A stretch of 64,000 nucleotides of DNA from CAIMUS01 sp963708455 (GCA_963708455.1 CAVPSQ010000010.1:1550001-1614000); one strand, 5' to 3'; shown: positions 53,147 to 62,531, counted from the first letter of the stretch. Numbers and translations: made by a program. The notes: a model not told the origin generated them from the letters alone.

Positions 53147-53210
53147 TAGGGTGGGTATGGCCCATCATTCACGGCAAGCCAGTCGGTTAAGGTCCGCCAT
53201 ACCCACTCTA
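53147..53210. repeat. 64-bp MITE-like element with terminal inverted repeats
   Basis: TAGGGTGGGTATGGC at 53147-53161 is inverted as GCCATACCCACTCTA at 53196-53210 (14 of 15 match). The inside is non-coding. The size and ends fit a miniature inverted-repeat element. Confidence 0.55.
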
Positions 53211-53270
53211 CTAAGCTGTCATTGGCCAAAAGAGTTCGATGCACGGTTTGGGATCGGCTTAAGCCTATTG

Positions 53271-54104
53271 TTAGGTGTTCTCGTAGTTCACCCAGTATTT
53301 CCCATAGGGACCTTCTTCTTCACCAAAAGACATTTTCACTTCAATGGCATAGTAGATTGAACAATAAATCAATGATGCTGCTTTCAAATCAAACAGAACT
53401 ATATTGAAACCATCAGAAAAGACACTTTTGTATGCGATGCCATCATATCCCTTGGATTTGACAAGCTCGGCAATTACTTGAGTAGGAATATATTTGGTGG
53501 GGTCTTCATTGTTGGGAATCGGCTTAGAGAAGGCATTATCAATTCTAATCCATACGCTTTCTTGAATCTCCTCTTCTGTCGGTTCCTGGAGTAGGGACAA
53601 AATCAACGACGGCGAATGCGCTTTTCCATAGAACTTGGAGAAATCTACGAGTTTTAGATCTTTAACCACCTTGAATATGGCTGTAGAGAGCACGGAGCCC
53701 GTCCAAGGACGGACTTCGTGCATTGCTGTTTCCTTACTAGTAGATAAGTATAGGTAAGCAATGCCCCGGGGGTTGGTACGTCCTTCCCGAACTTTAGAAG
53801 CATCTGGGATCATGCGAGCTGGTGTCCAAGGCACAGGAATTTCTCCGTACGACTCACCATCATGCTCTTCTGTCTGAGTATCGCAGTCAAGTTGAGCCCG
53901 CCATAGATGGCAGCCCTTGGGAAGTGTTAGAACACGCCCGGAAAACGACGAAGCAACGAATTCGAGGAAATCTCGCATGTTTTCATCATGAAGATATCGA
54001 TTCTCACGTATCACGCGATTGGCGAAAGCAGGATAAGAATGACGCTTCATAATATTCCGCGTGTCGGGCACATAACTTAAAGTAGGCACCCTAATTAATG
54101 TCAC
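53271..54104 (-). CDS. RES-domain protein, probable NAD-degrading toxin
   Basis: The 277-residue protein carries a RES domain (about 65-245). Its hallmarks are LPKGCHLWRAQLD (the catalytic arginine), NPRGIAYLYLSTSKETAMHE (tyrosine and glutamate of the active site) and GYDGIAYKSVFSDGFNIVLF. RES toxins split NAD and halt growth unless a Xre-type antitoxin is present; none is seen nearby. Length is longer than minimal RES proteins (150-230), with an N-terminal extension of about 65 residues. A second start, MKRHSYP, is possible. Confidence 0.75.
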   Translation of the reverse strand: MTLIRVPTLSYVPDTRNIMKRHSYPAFANRVIRENRYLHDENMRDFLEFVASSFSGRVLTLPKGCHLWRAQLDCDTQTEEHDGESYGEIPVPWTPARMIPDASKVREGRTNPRGIAYLYLSTSKETAMHEVRPWTGSVLSTAIFKVVKDLKLVDFSKFYGKAHSPSLILSLLQEPTEEEIQESVWIRIDNAFSKPIPNNEDPTKYIPTQVIAELVKSKGYDGIAYKSVFSDGFNIVLFDLKAASLIYCSIYYAIEVKMSFGEEEGPYGKYWVNYENT

Positions 54105-54372
54105 CTATTACCCCGGATGAGGTGTCTATTCGTGAACAAATTGTCAAAAATACTTGTTTTCACTATAACCATGACTGGGAAATACACCGCCTGTGAAAAG
54201 GTGTTATACATCTTCCCGCTATGGCTGGCAAGCCTCTTCTGTTGGATCGAGTCTTGTAGGATAGGCACAGCACGCTGCTCACATAGGGTTCACGAGAAAA
54301 AGTGGGACCAATGCTGGCCGCCGACTCAGCCCTGGTCGCGTTTAACCGAATCACAAAAATTATCACAGCAAT
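54105..54372. other. Gene-free interval between RES and the ccr terminator
   Basis: No convincing gene, promoter or repeat was recognised. The strand carries only short frames without family resemblance. Confidence 0.4.
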
Positions 54373-54407
54373 AAAAAATCCCTCCCCCTCAGCGAAGGGG
54401 AGGGATT
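54373..54407 (-). terminator. Rho-independent terminator of the ethylmalonyl-CoA operon
   Basis: On the minus strand an 11-base stem AATCCCTCCCC and GGGGAGGGATT is followed by TTTTTTATT, a canonical intrinsic terminator about 50 bases after the ccr stop. Confidence 0.8.
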
Positions 54408-54453
54408 CTTTGCCAAACAAAGCCGCTTTAGGCGGTTCTTCTTGGTTAAGCCC

Positions 54454-56235
54454 TTACTTCGTCTTGAAAAACATCTTGCGGACCACGTCGGTCATCGACA
54501 GGATGCCGACCGGGGCGTTATTTTCCATCACCACCAGGCGGTGGATATGACGGCCCGCCATCTGGGTGATGGCGTCAGTCAGCTTGTCGTTCACCTGGCA
54601 GGTCGCATAACCCAGCGTCATCACGGCCCGCGCCGTCAGTTGCCGCGCTTCGTCGGCGGTCTTGCCCTGCCGCGCCAGCGCCATGTCGGTCTGGCTGACC
54701 ACGCCGATCGGCTGGTTGTCATCCACCACGATGACCGAGTGGATCTTGTTATCCATCATGACACGGGCCACTGCTTCCAGGGTATCACCCGGCTTACAGG
54801 AGATTACGCCCCGGTGCATCAGGTCCTTGACCAAGGTGCCGTCGTCTTTGACGGTCAGTTCGATATCTTCCATGTGCTGCGACAGATAATCAGGAGCAGG
54901 TTCCAGCGGCATGGTGATCGCTACCGTGGCAGGTTCAGGGTGGGTATCGGTGGGGGCGATCGGCGGGTGCTCGACCGCGGCTCCCGGCGTGCTCGCGCTA
55001 ATCCCCATGCCCATTGCAGTGGCGCCGATCAGAATCGACATGTTGCCGTGCGGATGCTTGTTCTGGTACATCAATTGATGCGCCAGGGGCAGTTCTGCGC
55101 AGGTGAAGGTGCGCGATAGGCAAGGATCGACCAACCCTTGCAACACCAGGTTGTTCAGACCTTCCGCTTGCCCGTCGTTGGCGAAATGCGAACCCTGCAA
55201 CCGTTTCTGCCGCATCCATAGATAGCGCAGATCGACCGTGGCGTTATAGCCGGTGGTGCCGGCGCAGACCACCACCATGCCGCCAGTGTCGCACACGAAA
55301 ATCGACGACGGAATGGTGGACTCGCCCGGATGCTCGAACACGATGCGCGGGCTGCGTTTGTCGCCCAGCACCTCCCAGATCGCCGCGCCGAATTTGCGCA
55401 CCCCCTTCAGCCACTTGGCGTAGCCAGCGTTGTCCTTCCAGTGCGGCAGCATGCCCCAATGATCGAAATCATTGCGGTTGATGCAGCCCTTGGCCCCCAG
55501 GCTCTCGCAATATCCGCGTTTGTCTTCGCTGGAGATCAGCGCGATCGGCGTCGCCCCCAAGGCGCGGCTGATCTGAATCGCCATCGAGCCCAGGCCACCG
55601 GCCCCGCCCCAGATCAGCGTCACGTCGCCTTTTCTGACGGCATGCTCGCCCCAGCCGCACAGCATCCGGTAGGCGGTCGCGCCGACCAGCATATAGGCGG
55701 CTGACCCCTCCCAGGTCAGATGCTTCGGTTTAGGCAGACACTGGTGGGCCTGCACCTTGGTGAACTGCGCAAAGCTGCCCCAGTTGGTCTCATACCCCCA
55801 GATGCGGAAGGTGGGAGAATACATTGGGTCATTGCCGGCCTTGACCCAGGGGCAGTCGCGACTCCAGATGCCGCAGTGAATAACTACTTCATCGCCCACC
55901 TTCAAATTGCGCACATCCTTGCCCACTTTGTAGACGATGCCGGAGGCGTCGCTGCCGCCGATGTGGAAACGCTCCGGTTCGCCCTGCTTGTTGCGGGCGC
56001 CGATCACATCGACGGGAATGCCCAGCGCCGCCCAGACGTTGTTGTAGTTGACGCCTGCCGCCATGACGTACACCAGCACCTCGTCAGCGGCAATGGGGGG
56101 CACATCCATCACTTCCAATTGAAAGGCGTCCGTGGGTTCGCCGAAGCGCTCCGGGCGGATCAGCCAAGCGTGCATCTTGGCAGGCACTTCGCCCAGCGGC
56201 GGTGCCTCACCCATGTCATACAGTTCTTTTGCCAT
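54454..56235 (-). CDS. ccr: Crotonyl-CoA carboxylase/reductase with C-terminal CBS pair
   Basis: Residues 1-430 are a full Ccr of the medium-chain reductase family, which makes ethylmalonyl-CoA from crotonyl-CoA, CO2 and NADPH. Motifs are AGVNYNNVWAALG, GGSDASGIVYKVG, the NADPH loop LIWGGAGGLGSMAIQ and RNDFDHWGMLP. A linker of about 35 residues rich in Pro and Ala follows, then residues 465-593 form two CBS motifs (VKDLMHRGVISCKPGDTLEA to IGVVSQTDM, and AVMTLGYATCQVNDKLTDAI to VGILSMTDVV). Ordinary Ccr ends near residue 430, so this is a fusion. CBS pairs usually bind AMP/ATP, hinting at energy control. AGGAGA precedes the ATG. Last gene of the operon. Confidence 0.9.
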   Translation of the reverse strand: MAKELYDMGEAPPLGEVPAKMHAWLIRPERFGEPTDAFQLEVMDVPPIAADEVLVYVMAAGVNYNNVWAALGIPVDVIGARNKQGEPERFHIGGSDASGIVYKVGKDVRNLKVGDEVVIHCGIWSRDCPWVKAGNDPMYSPTFRIWGYETNWGSFAQFTKVQAHQCLPKPKHLTWEGSAAYMLVGATAYRMLCGWGEHAVRKGDVTLIWGGAGGLGSMAIQISRALGATPIALISSEDKRGYCESLGAKGCINRNDFDHWGMLPHWKDNAGYAKWLKGVRKFGAAIWEVLGDKRSPRIVFEHPGESTIPSSIFVCDTGGMVVVCAGTTGYNATVDLRYLWMRQKRLQGSHFANDGQAEGLNNLVLQGLVDPCLSRTFTCAELPLAHQLMYQNKHPHGNMSILIGATAMGMGISASTPGAAVEHPPIAPTDTHPEPATVAITMPLEPAPDYLSQHMEDIELTVKDDGTLVKDLMHRGVISCKPGDTLEAVARVMMDNKIHSVIVVDDNQPIGVVSQTDMALARQGKTADEARQLTARAVMTLGYATCQVNDKLTDAITQMAGRHIHRLVVMENNAPVGILSMTDVVRKMFFKTK

Positions 56236-56267
56236 CGTTGTCTCCTGTGGTTAGCGACTAGAATCAA

Positions 56268-57269
56268 TCAGGAATGCCGCCAGTTCGCCAGGAACTGGTC
56301 GCGCAGGGCGTCGTAGTCGTCGAAAGGCGAGCCCTGGCGCTGCGTTAAGGTCTCAAAAAGATGAGCTTCTCCTCCTAACTGCGCGATGCCGAAGCGGCCA
56401 AATTCCTCCCGCAGGCGCTTAAGGATCCATTCTGCCTGGAAGCGGCGGCGACGGGGAGCAAGCAGGTGGTGGTCGAGCAACCAGCGACGGTGTTCCTCCA
56501 GGGTGTCGGCCAACTGCTCGATACCGCTGCCGGTGGCCGCGCTCACCGACAAAGCCGGCGCCTGCCAGCCGTCCGGATCGGTCTGTTTTCTAAGGGTCTG
56601 GCGCAGCTCCGCCAGCGTCTTGCGGGCGGCCGCACCAATATCTTCTTTGTTTACGACGAGAATATGCGGGACTTCCATAATGCCCGCCTTGAGAAATTGA
56701 ATGCTGTCGCCGGAGGCCGGCTGGGCAACGAAACAGGTGGTGTCGGACATTTTGGAAATGTCGATTTCCCGCTGCCCCACACCGACGGTCTCGATCAGCA
56801 CGATATCGAAGGCCGCCAGCATCGCCAGGCTCATCGGCCAGACTTCGGCGCTTAAGCCCCCGTATTCACCGCGACAGGCCAGCGAGCGGATAAAAACATG
56901 GCTGTCGCCGGGATCGCGGTCGTGCGCCGCCATCCGCAGCCGGTCGCCCAGCAGCGCCCCGCCGCTCAGCGGGCTGGAGGGATCGACCGCCAGAATGCCG
57001 ACCGTCAACTGGCGGCGCCGCCAGATACTGATCAAGGCCGAGGTCAGCGAGGATTTACCGGCTCCCGGCGGCCCGGTGATGCCGATCAGGTGCCCGGCGC
57101 CGTGCAGTCGCTCGCCGGGCAGGGTGGCCAGAAAATGCGCCGCGCAATGGCGCGCCTGAGGGCGCCTGTCGTCCAGCAGATTCAGCGACCGGGCCAGCGC
57201 GCCCCGGTCGCTGGCCGCCACGGCGGCGGCCAGCGCTTCCGGGTCCGGCAGGGCAGTCTGGACAGGCAT
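56268..57269 (-). CDS. meaB: MeaB/ArgK GTPase, mutase chaperone
   Basis: This 333-residue G-protein loads and protects the B12-dependent mutase encoded just before it. The P-loop is GPPGAGKSSLT (about residue 65), followed by VGILAVDPSSPLSGGALLGD and the switch II region FDIVLIETVGVGQREIDISK. NKEDIG supplies the guanine-recognition motif. The start overlaps the ecm stop by 1 base (TAATG), so the two are coupled. Confidence 0.93.
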   Translation of the reverse strand: MPVQTALPDPEALAAAVAASDRGALARSLNLLDDRRPQARHCAAHFLATLPGERLHGAGHLIGITGPPGAGKSSLTSALISIWRRRQLTVGILAVDPSSPLSGGALLGDRLRMAAHDRDPGDSHVFIRSLACRGEYGGLSAEVWPMSLAMLAAFDIVLIETVGVGQREIDISKMSDTTCFVAQPASGDSIQFLKAGIMEVPHILVVNKEDIGAAARKTLAELRQTLRKQTDPDGWQAPALSVSAATGSGIEQLADTLEEHRRWLLDHHLLAPRRRRFQAEWILKRLREEFGRFGIAQLGGEAHLFETLTQRQGSPFDDYDALRDQFLANWRHS

Positions 57270-59275
57270 TACGCCGCCTTCTTTTCGAAGGGCTGTAACC
57301 CGTTAGCCTGACGGATGATGTCCACGATCTCCAGCATGATGCCGTTCAGATCGCTATTCTTGGGGGTATAGACGGCCGCCACGCCCTTGGTGAGCAGCAC
57401 CCGCTCGTCTTCGACCGGGATGATGCCGCCGACGATCACCGGAATATCAGCCAGACCGACCTGCTTGAGTTCCTTGAAAATTTCGTCCGCCAGCTCCATG
57501 TGGCTGCCGGACAGTACCGACAGACCGATCAAGTGCACGCCTTCTTCCAGCGACGCCTTGGCGATCTGCTGCGGCGTCAGGCGGATGCCCTCGTAGACGA
57601 TTTCGAAGCCGACATCGCGCGCCTTGACGGCGATCTGTTCGGCACCGTTGCTGTGGCCGTCCAGACCCGGCTTGCCGACCAGAATACGCAACGGCCGTCC
57701 CAGTTCTTCGCCAGTGCTGCGCACCCGCTCGCGCACCAGTTGCACCACCGGGCTGGCCTTCTCCTCGTGCAGGGTGATATCGATGCCGGTTGGCGGCCGG
57801 TATTCGCCGAACACCTCACGCAGCACCTGGCTCCATTCGCCGGTAGTGACGCCGGCATGGGCGCAGCGGATGGAGGCCGGCATGATATTTTCCCCGGTTC
57901 TGGCGACCGCCGCCAGATTAGCCAGCGCGGCGTTGACCTCGGCCTGATTGCGCTGCGCCCGGAAGGTGGCGAGGCGCTCGATTTGCTCCCGCTCGGCGCG
58001 CGGATCGACCTTCATGATGCTGCTTTCCCCCTCCCCGACCAGCGGCGAAGGTTCAGTCTCGGTAAAGCAATTCAAGCCGACGATTTTGAGATCGCCGCGC
58101 TCGATGGCGCGCATCCGCTCGGTATGACTGGTGACCAGTTGCCGCTTGACGTAGCCGGTTTCGATGGCCTGGATCATGCTGCCGTTGTCACGCACCCGCT
58201 CCATTTCCGCTGCGGCGCCTTTGATCAGATGCTGCACTTTGGCGTCGATCACGGTCGAACCGTCGAAGATATCCTCGTACTCCAGCAGATCGGTTTCGAT
58301 GGCTAGCACCTGCTGCATGCGCAAAGCCCACTGCTGATCCCAGCGGCGTGGCAGCCCCAGCGCCTCGTTCCAGGCCGGCAGTTGAATGGCGCGGGCACGG
58401 GCGTTCTTGGACAGACTCACCGCCAGCATCTCCAGGACGATCCGCTGCACGTTGTTCTCCGGCTGGGATTCGGTCAGACCCAGAGAATTGACCTGCACCC
58501 CGTAGCGGAAACGGCGCATTTTTTCATCTTTGACGCCGTAGCGTTCCTGGGTGATCCGGTCCCACAACTCGACGAAGGCGCGCATCTTGCAGCATTCTTC
58601 GATGAAGCGGATGCCCGCGTTGACGAAGAAGGAGATGCGGCCCACCACCTGCTCGAAGTCCTCGGGATTCACCTGACCGGAGTCGCGCACGGCGTCCAGT
58701 ATGGTGACCGCCGTGGATAGCGCATAGGCCAGTTCCTGCACCGGCGTGGCGCCCGCCTCCTGCAGGTGATAGCTGCAAATGTTGGTCGGATTCCACTTGG
58801 GAATGTGCTTGACCGTGTAGCAGATGATGTCGGTGATCAGCCGGATCGACGGCCCGGGCGGGAAAATATAGGTGCCGCGTGACAGATATTCCTTGATGAT
58901 GTCGTTCTGGGTAGTGCCTTCCAACTGGGGCGATGCAAAGCCCTGTCGTTCGGCGACCGCAACGTAGAGCGACAACAGCCAGGCCGCGGTGGCGTTGATG
59001 GTCATGGAAGTGTTCATCTTGCCTAGCGGGATCTGGTCGAACAGGGTCTCCATGTCGCCGATATGGCAGATGGGCACACCCACCTTGCCGACTTCGCCGT
59101 GCGCCAGCGGACTGTCGGAGTCGTAGCCGGTCTGGGTGGGCAGGTCGAAGGCCACCGACAGTCCGGTCTGACCCTTGGTCAGATTGGCGCGGTAGAGTTC
59201 GTTGGACAGTTTGGCCGAGGCGTAGCCGGAATAGGTCCGCATCAACCAGGGTTTATCGCGTTTGGCTTGGTCCAC
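57269..59275 (-). CDS. ecm: Ethylmalonyl-CoA mutase (MeaA type)
   Basis: This 668-residue B12-dependent mutase converts ethylmalonyl-CoA to methylsuccinyl-CoA. The TIM barrel holds KPWLMRTYSGYASAKLSNEL, GLSVAFDLPTQTGYDSD and GTTQNDIIKEYLSRGTYIFP. The C-terminal cobalamin domain has GLDGHSNGAEQIA, the D-x-H-x-x-G motif. RFRYGVQVNSLGLTESQPEN and the single-chain size point to Ecm/MeaA rather than methylmalonyl-CoA mutase; the ccr, mch and mcd neighbours agree. It starts with GTG after AAGGAG. Confidence 0.92.
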   Translation of the reverse strand: MDQAKRDKPWLMRTYSGYASAKLSNELYRANLTKGQTGLSVAFDLPTQTGYDSDSPLAHGEVGKVGVPICHIGDMETLFDQIPLGKMNTSMTINATAAWLLSLYVAVAERQGFASPQLEGTTQNDIIKEYLSRGTYIFPPGPSIRLITDIICYTVKHIPKWNPTNICSYHLQEAGATPVQELAYALSTAVTILDAVRDSGQVNPEDFEQVVGRISFFVNAGIRFIEECCKMRAFVELWDRITQERYGVKDEKMRRFRYGVQVNSLGLTESQPENNVQRIVLEMLAVSLSKNARARAIQLPAWNEALGLPRRWDQQWALRMQQVLAIETDLLEYEDIFDGSTVIDAKVQHLIKGAAAEMERVRDNGSMIQAIETGYVKRQLVTSHTERMRAIERGDLKIVGLNCFTETEPSPLVGEGESSIMKVDPRAEREQIERLATFRAQRNQAEVNAALANLAAVARTGENIMPASIRCAHAGVTTGEWSQVLREVFGEYRPPTGIDITLHEEKASPVVQLVRERVRSTGEELGRPLRILVGKPGLDGHSNGAEQIAVKARDVGFEIVYEGIRLTPQQIAKASLEEGVHLIGLSVLSGSHMELADEIFKELKQVGLADIPVIVGGIIPVEDERVLLTKGVAAVYTPKNSDLNGIMLEIVDIIRQANGLQPFEKKAA

Positions 59276-59298
59276 GGGATCGCTCCTTTCTTATTGGC

Positions 59299-60469
59299 TT
59301 ATTGGGGACGGCGCTTAATGAGCAGCCGCCGCTCGATTTCGAAAATCTTGTTGCTGATCTTATCCTTGCCCAGCCCCTGTTTGTCATTCTCCTTGATGAA
59401 CAGATCCGCGCCGTAAGCCTCCAGCGCGCTGGCCGAGGTGGTGTTCTTGACGCCGATAAACTGCAACGTGACGCTGCCGGCCAGATCGGTGTTGGGCAGG
59501 CTTTCCACCGCCAGCACCCGCGACAGTCCCGCCACCGTGTCGCCGGCGAACGTCGGCTGGGTATGGTAGCCTTCGGTGAAGCCCAGTTCCCACAGCGCAT
59601 TCTCGCTCACGTCGCGGCTGGCCAGTCCCTCCAGCCAGGCGAACACCAGCCCGCCATAGACGATCGGTTCGCCGCTCATCTTGCCGGATTGCCCGGTGCT
59701 GTAGAGCCGGTCAAAGTGCAGGGGATGGGTGTTGCCGACCCTATAGGTCAGGGCCATGTGCTCGTCGGTGATGGTGCGGCCGTTGGCGTGCACAATGATG
59801 TCGCCCGGCGCAAAATCCTCGAAATAGGTATTGGGGCCGGTCAGCCGGGGAAAGGCCGCCACCGTCACCGGCAGGCTCGAGCGCCGGCTCCTTCACCCAG
59901 GGAAAGTCCACCGGATCGGTGGGCGCCGGGGTGGTGGGCGGCCGCTGACCGCGCCAGGACACCATGATCTTGCGCTCATATTGCAGCACCACTTGATCGT
60001 TCTGGTTGACGCCCAGGGTGCGGATCAGCACGATACCCGGCTTGTCCGCACCCCGTTCCTTGCGGTCAATGACCTGGGTGTAGGCCCGCAGGGTATCGCC
60101 GGGGTACACCGGCCGCAGAAACTGGGCGTTGTAATAGCCCAGATTGGCGATGGCCTTTTCAGAATCGTTCTGCACGCCCAGCGACAGCACCACGTTGAAC
60201 ACCATCTGCGGGCTGGCGGGCAGATCGCGGAAGCCGTGCGCCTTGGCGTAGTCGCTGTTCAGATACAGCGGATTGGTCTGCATGAAGATGCGGGCGAAAT
60301 CCAGCATGGTCGCCCGCTCGAAACTCAGACCACGCGGATGGACGAACACCTGACCCGGCACGAATTCATCCAGATACCGCCCGTATTGCGGGGCGCGCAC
60401 GCGCCCCAGCTCGACCGGCGCCGTAGGCGCCAGTTCTGCTTGTGGAGTCAAGGCCAGTGACAACGCCAT
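59299..60469 (-). CDS. mch: Mesaconyl-CoA hydratase (MaoC fold), single-base frameshift
   Basis: Mch hydrates mesaconyl-CoA to beta-methylmalyl-CoA. The first MaoC-like hot-dog domain reads YGRYLDEFVPGQVFVHPRGL and NPLYLNSDYAKAHGFRDLPA. After PWVKEPALE at about 59878 one base is extra and the text continues in another frame as PVTVAAFPRLTGPNTYFEDF, with NTHPLHFDRLYSTGQSGKMS to a stop at 59299. Two hot-dog halves of this order make the full enzyme (about 345-390 residues). It starts 2 bases after mcd with GAGG upstream. The shift is probably an error, as both halves are well kept. Confidence 0.87.
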
Positions 60470-60471
60470 GA

Positions 60472-62184
60472 TTATGCCTCCAGCGCCTGAATGTCTTTGG
60501 CGTTCTTAGCCAGCGCCGGCGCAATGACCTTAAGCGCCAGCGTTTCTTCGGCGCCCTCGAAGATCGACAGCACGCGGGCATCAACGAAGTAGCGGCTGAC
60601 CGGGGTTTCCTCGGCGTAGCCCATGCCGCCGTGAATTTGCAGCGCCTCGCGGGTGATCCATTCGGCGGTCTTGCAGGTGAAGAACTTCACCATGCTGGCC
60701 TCCATGTCGCCCTTGCCCTGATCCATCAGCCGTCCGACCGTATAGGTGAACTGGCGGCTGGCCACCAGATAGGTCGCCATGCGGGCCAGTTTGACCTGGG
60801 TCAGCGGATAGTCGGCGATGGGCTTGCCGAATACGACCCGATCCTTGGCGTAGGACACGGCGCGCTCGTAAGCCGCCTGCATTAAGCCGATGGCGCGGGC
60901 AGCGGTCTGGATGCGGCCGCCGGAGAAGCCAGCCATAGTGAAGTAAAAGCCCTTGCCCAAGCCTTCCGGACCACCCAGCAGGTTCTCGTCGGGAATAAAG
61001 AAATCATCGAAGAACAGATCGAAGGAGTGCATGCCCCGGTAGCCGATGGTGGCGATCGCCTTGGCGCTGAGGCTGCCGCCGCCATCCTGCTTGTATTCGA
61101 AGGCGTGACCGTCGTAGCTGGGCTTTTCCGCCAGGAACATCGACAGACCGCGATGTCCCAGCGAAGGATCGGGATTGGTGCGCGCCAGCACCAGCAGTAC
61201 CCCGGCTTTGCCGCCAAAGGTGCACCAGGTCTTGGCGCCGTTCAACAGCCAGCCGCCTTCGGTCTTGGTGGCTTTCAGCTTCATGTTGGCCACGTCGGAG
61301 CCGTAGTTGGGCTCGGTCACCGCCACCGCGCACAAGGGATCGCCGGCTGCCAGCAGCGGCAACCATTTCTGCTTCTGTTCCTCGGTGCCGCCTTTCAGCA
61401 GCGCTCGCGCCAGAATTTCCGGCCGGGTGATCAGACTGCCGGCGGCGCCCAGCGAACCACGGGACAGTTCTTCGGTGACCACGATCATGCCCATGTTGTC
61501 TTCCTGCTCGTCGTCCTGCAGCCCGCCGTACTGCTGCGGAATCGACAGGCCGAAGCAACCCAGTTCCTTGACGTTTTCCAGAATTTCCTCGGGAATGATC
61601 AGATCTTTCTGATGGACATCCTTGGCCAGCGGCACAACCACATCGTTGGCGAAGCGGCGGAACTGTTCCCGCATCATCTCGTGATGGTCGTCCAGCAGAT
61701 AGGCGCCGGTCTGGCCGTCCAGAGCGCACATCGCTTTGCCCAGCTCGGCGATGTTCTGCGCGGCCAGTTGAGCGTTGCAGAATTGCAGTACCTGGGCGCT
61801 CTCCAGCAGGGAAGCCAGCTTGCCCCGGCTGATGCCGAAATCGTCGGGTCTGGCCCCCAGACGGGAGCGGATGGAGTGGATGGCTTCCGCCGTGAACAGC
61901 ACGGCGCAGCGTTCCTCGATGGTCGGCGCCGGATAAGAAGCACCCACTGCTTCGCGGGCTCTACCGGCATAGTCGAGGACAAAGCGGGCCGCGGCGGCTT
62001 CCGCCGACGACAGTGCCGCATCGTAGGCTACCAGTTGATGCTGATCGATCTTTACCGAGGAAATCTGGCCGTTTTCCAGGGTTCGCTGTTTAAGGCTAGC
62101 CAGAATAATGTCAACGGTTTTCTGTGCGGCTTCCAGCGCCTGTCCAGCCTGCCGCATGAGTTCTCCTGCCTGATTTTCGGACAT
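60472..62184 (-). CDS. mcd: Methylsuccinyl-CoA dehydrogenase
   Basis: This 570-residue FAD enzyme oxidises (2S)-methylsuccinyl-CoA to mesaconyl-CoA. It has the acyl-CoA dehydrogenase fold (VAVTEPNYGSDVANMKLKAT, GAKTWCTFGGKAGV, MAGFSGGRIQTAARAIGLMQ, LQIHGGMGYAEETPVSRYF). An N-terminal extension of about 160 residues (residues 1-160, helical) sets Mcd apart from the general family of about 385 residues. GGGGGGT lies 5 bases before the ATG. First gene of the operon mcd-mch-ecm-meaB-ccr. Confidence 0.92.
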   Translation of the reverse strand: MSENQAGELMRQAGQALEAAQKTVDIILASLKQRTLENGQISSVKIDQHQLVAYDAALSSAEAAAARFVLDYAGRAREAVGASYPAPTIEERCAVLFTAEAIHSIRSRLGARPDDFGISRGKLASLLESAQVLQFCNAQLAAQNIAELGKAMCALDGQTGAYLLDDHHEMMREQFRRFANDVVVPLAKDVHQKDLIIPEEILENVKELGCFGLSIPQQYGGLQDDEQEDNMGMIVVTEELSRGSLGAAGSLITRPEILARALLKGGTEEQKQKWLPLLAAGDPLCAVAVTEPNYGSDVANMKLKATKTEGGWLLNGAKTWCTFGGKAGVLLVLARTNPDPSLGHRGLSMFLAEKPSYDGHAFEYKQDGGGSLSAKAIATIGYRGMHSFDLFFDDFFIPDENLLGGPEGLGKGFYFTMAGFSGGRIQTAARAIGLMQAAYERAVSYAKDRVVFGKPIADYPLTQVKLARMATYLVASRQFTYTVGRLMDQGKGDMEASMVKFFTCKTAEWITREALQIHGGMGYAEETPVSRYFVDARVLSIFEGAEETLALKVIAPALAKNAKDIQALEA

Positions 62185-62531
62185 GATGACCCCCCGTTAA
62201 GGTCGCCCTGAAGTGAATGGAAGATAGTGAGTGGATGGTGTGCCAGAGATAAGGATAAGCCGTGTTAAGATGAAACAGTTGCGCCCGGCGGCCCGCGACA
62301 CAGGTTGGTCCCCGGCTAAGGGACAGAGCCGTCCCCCGCTTTGGTAACCGGACAATCCAGGGGTAAGCTGACGCGCCATGGGCTGCAGGGTGATGAAAAA
62401 AGATATGCGTATTTAATAACATGCTGCACTGCGCCATGTCAATCCTATAAAAGAATCAGGGAATTTTCGAGCGCCCTGCGTGTCCTTGTTAAGCTACTGA
62501 TTGCTAAGCCTGAACCAGATCAAACCGACCG
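62185..62531. other. Divergent gene-free interval between mcd and prfA
   Basis: The promoters of mcd and prfA must lie here. A GC-rich hairpin-prone segment with GGCTAAGGGACAGAGCC (62316-62332) and an AT-rich block near 62400-62450 are the notable features. No B12 riboswitch element was recognised, although the operon makes a B12 enzyme. Confidence 0.4.

Noticed and set aside
54117..54374. 85-codon plus-strand frame between RES and ccr
   Set aside because: No family resemblance or ribosome site, and it overlaps the terminator of the ccr operon.
61027..62211. Long plus-strand frame opposite mcd
   Set aside because: Shadow of the acyl-CoA dehydrogenase gene; no motif or ribosome site.
62185..62531. 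Cobalamin riboswitch upstream of the B12-dependent operon
   Set aside because: No recognisable B12-box sequence was found on either strand.
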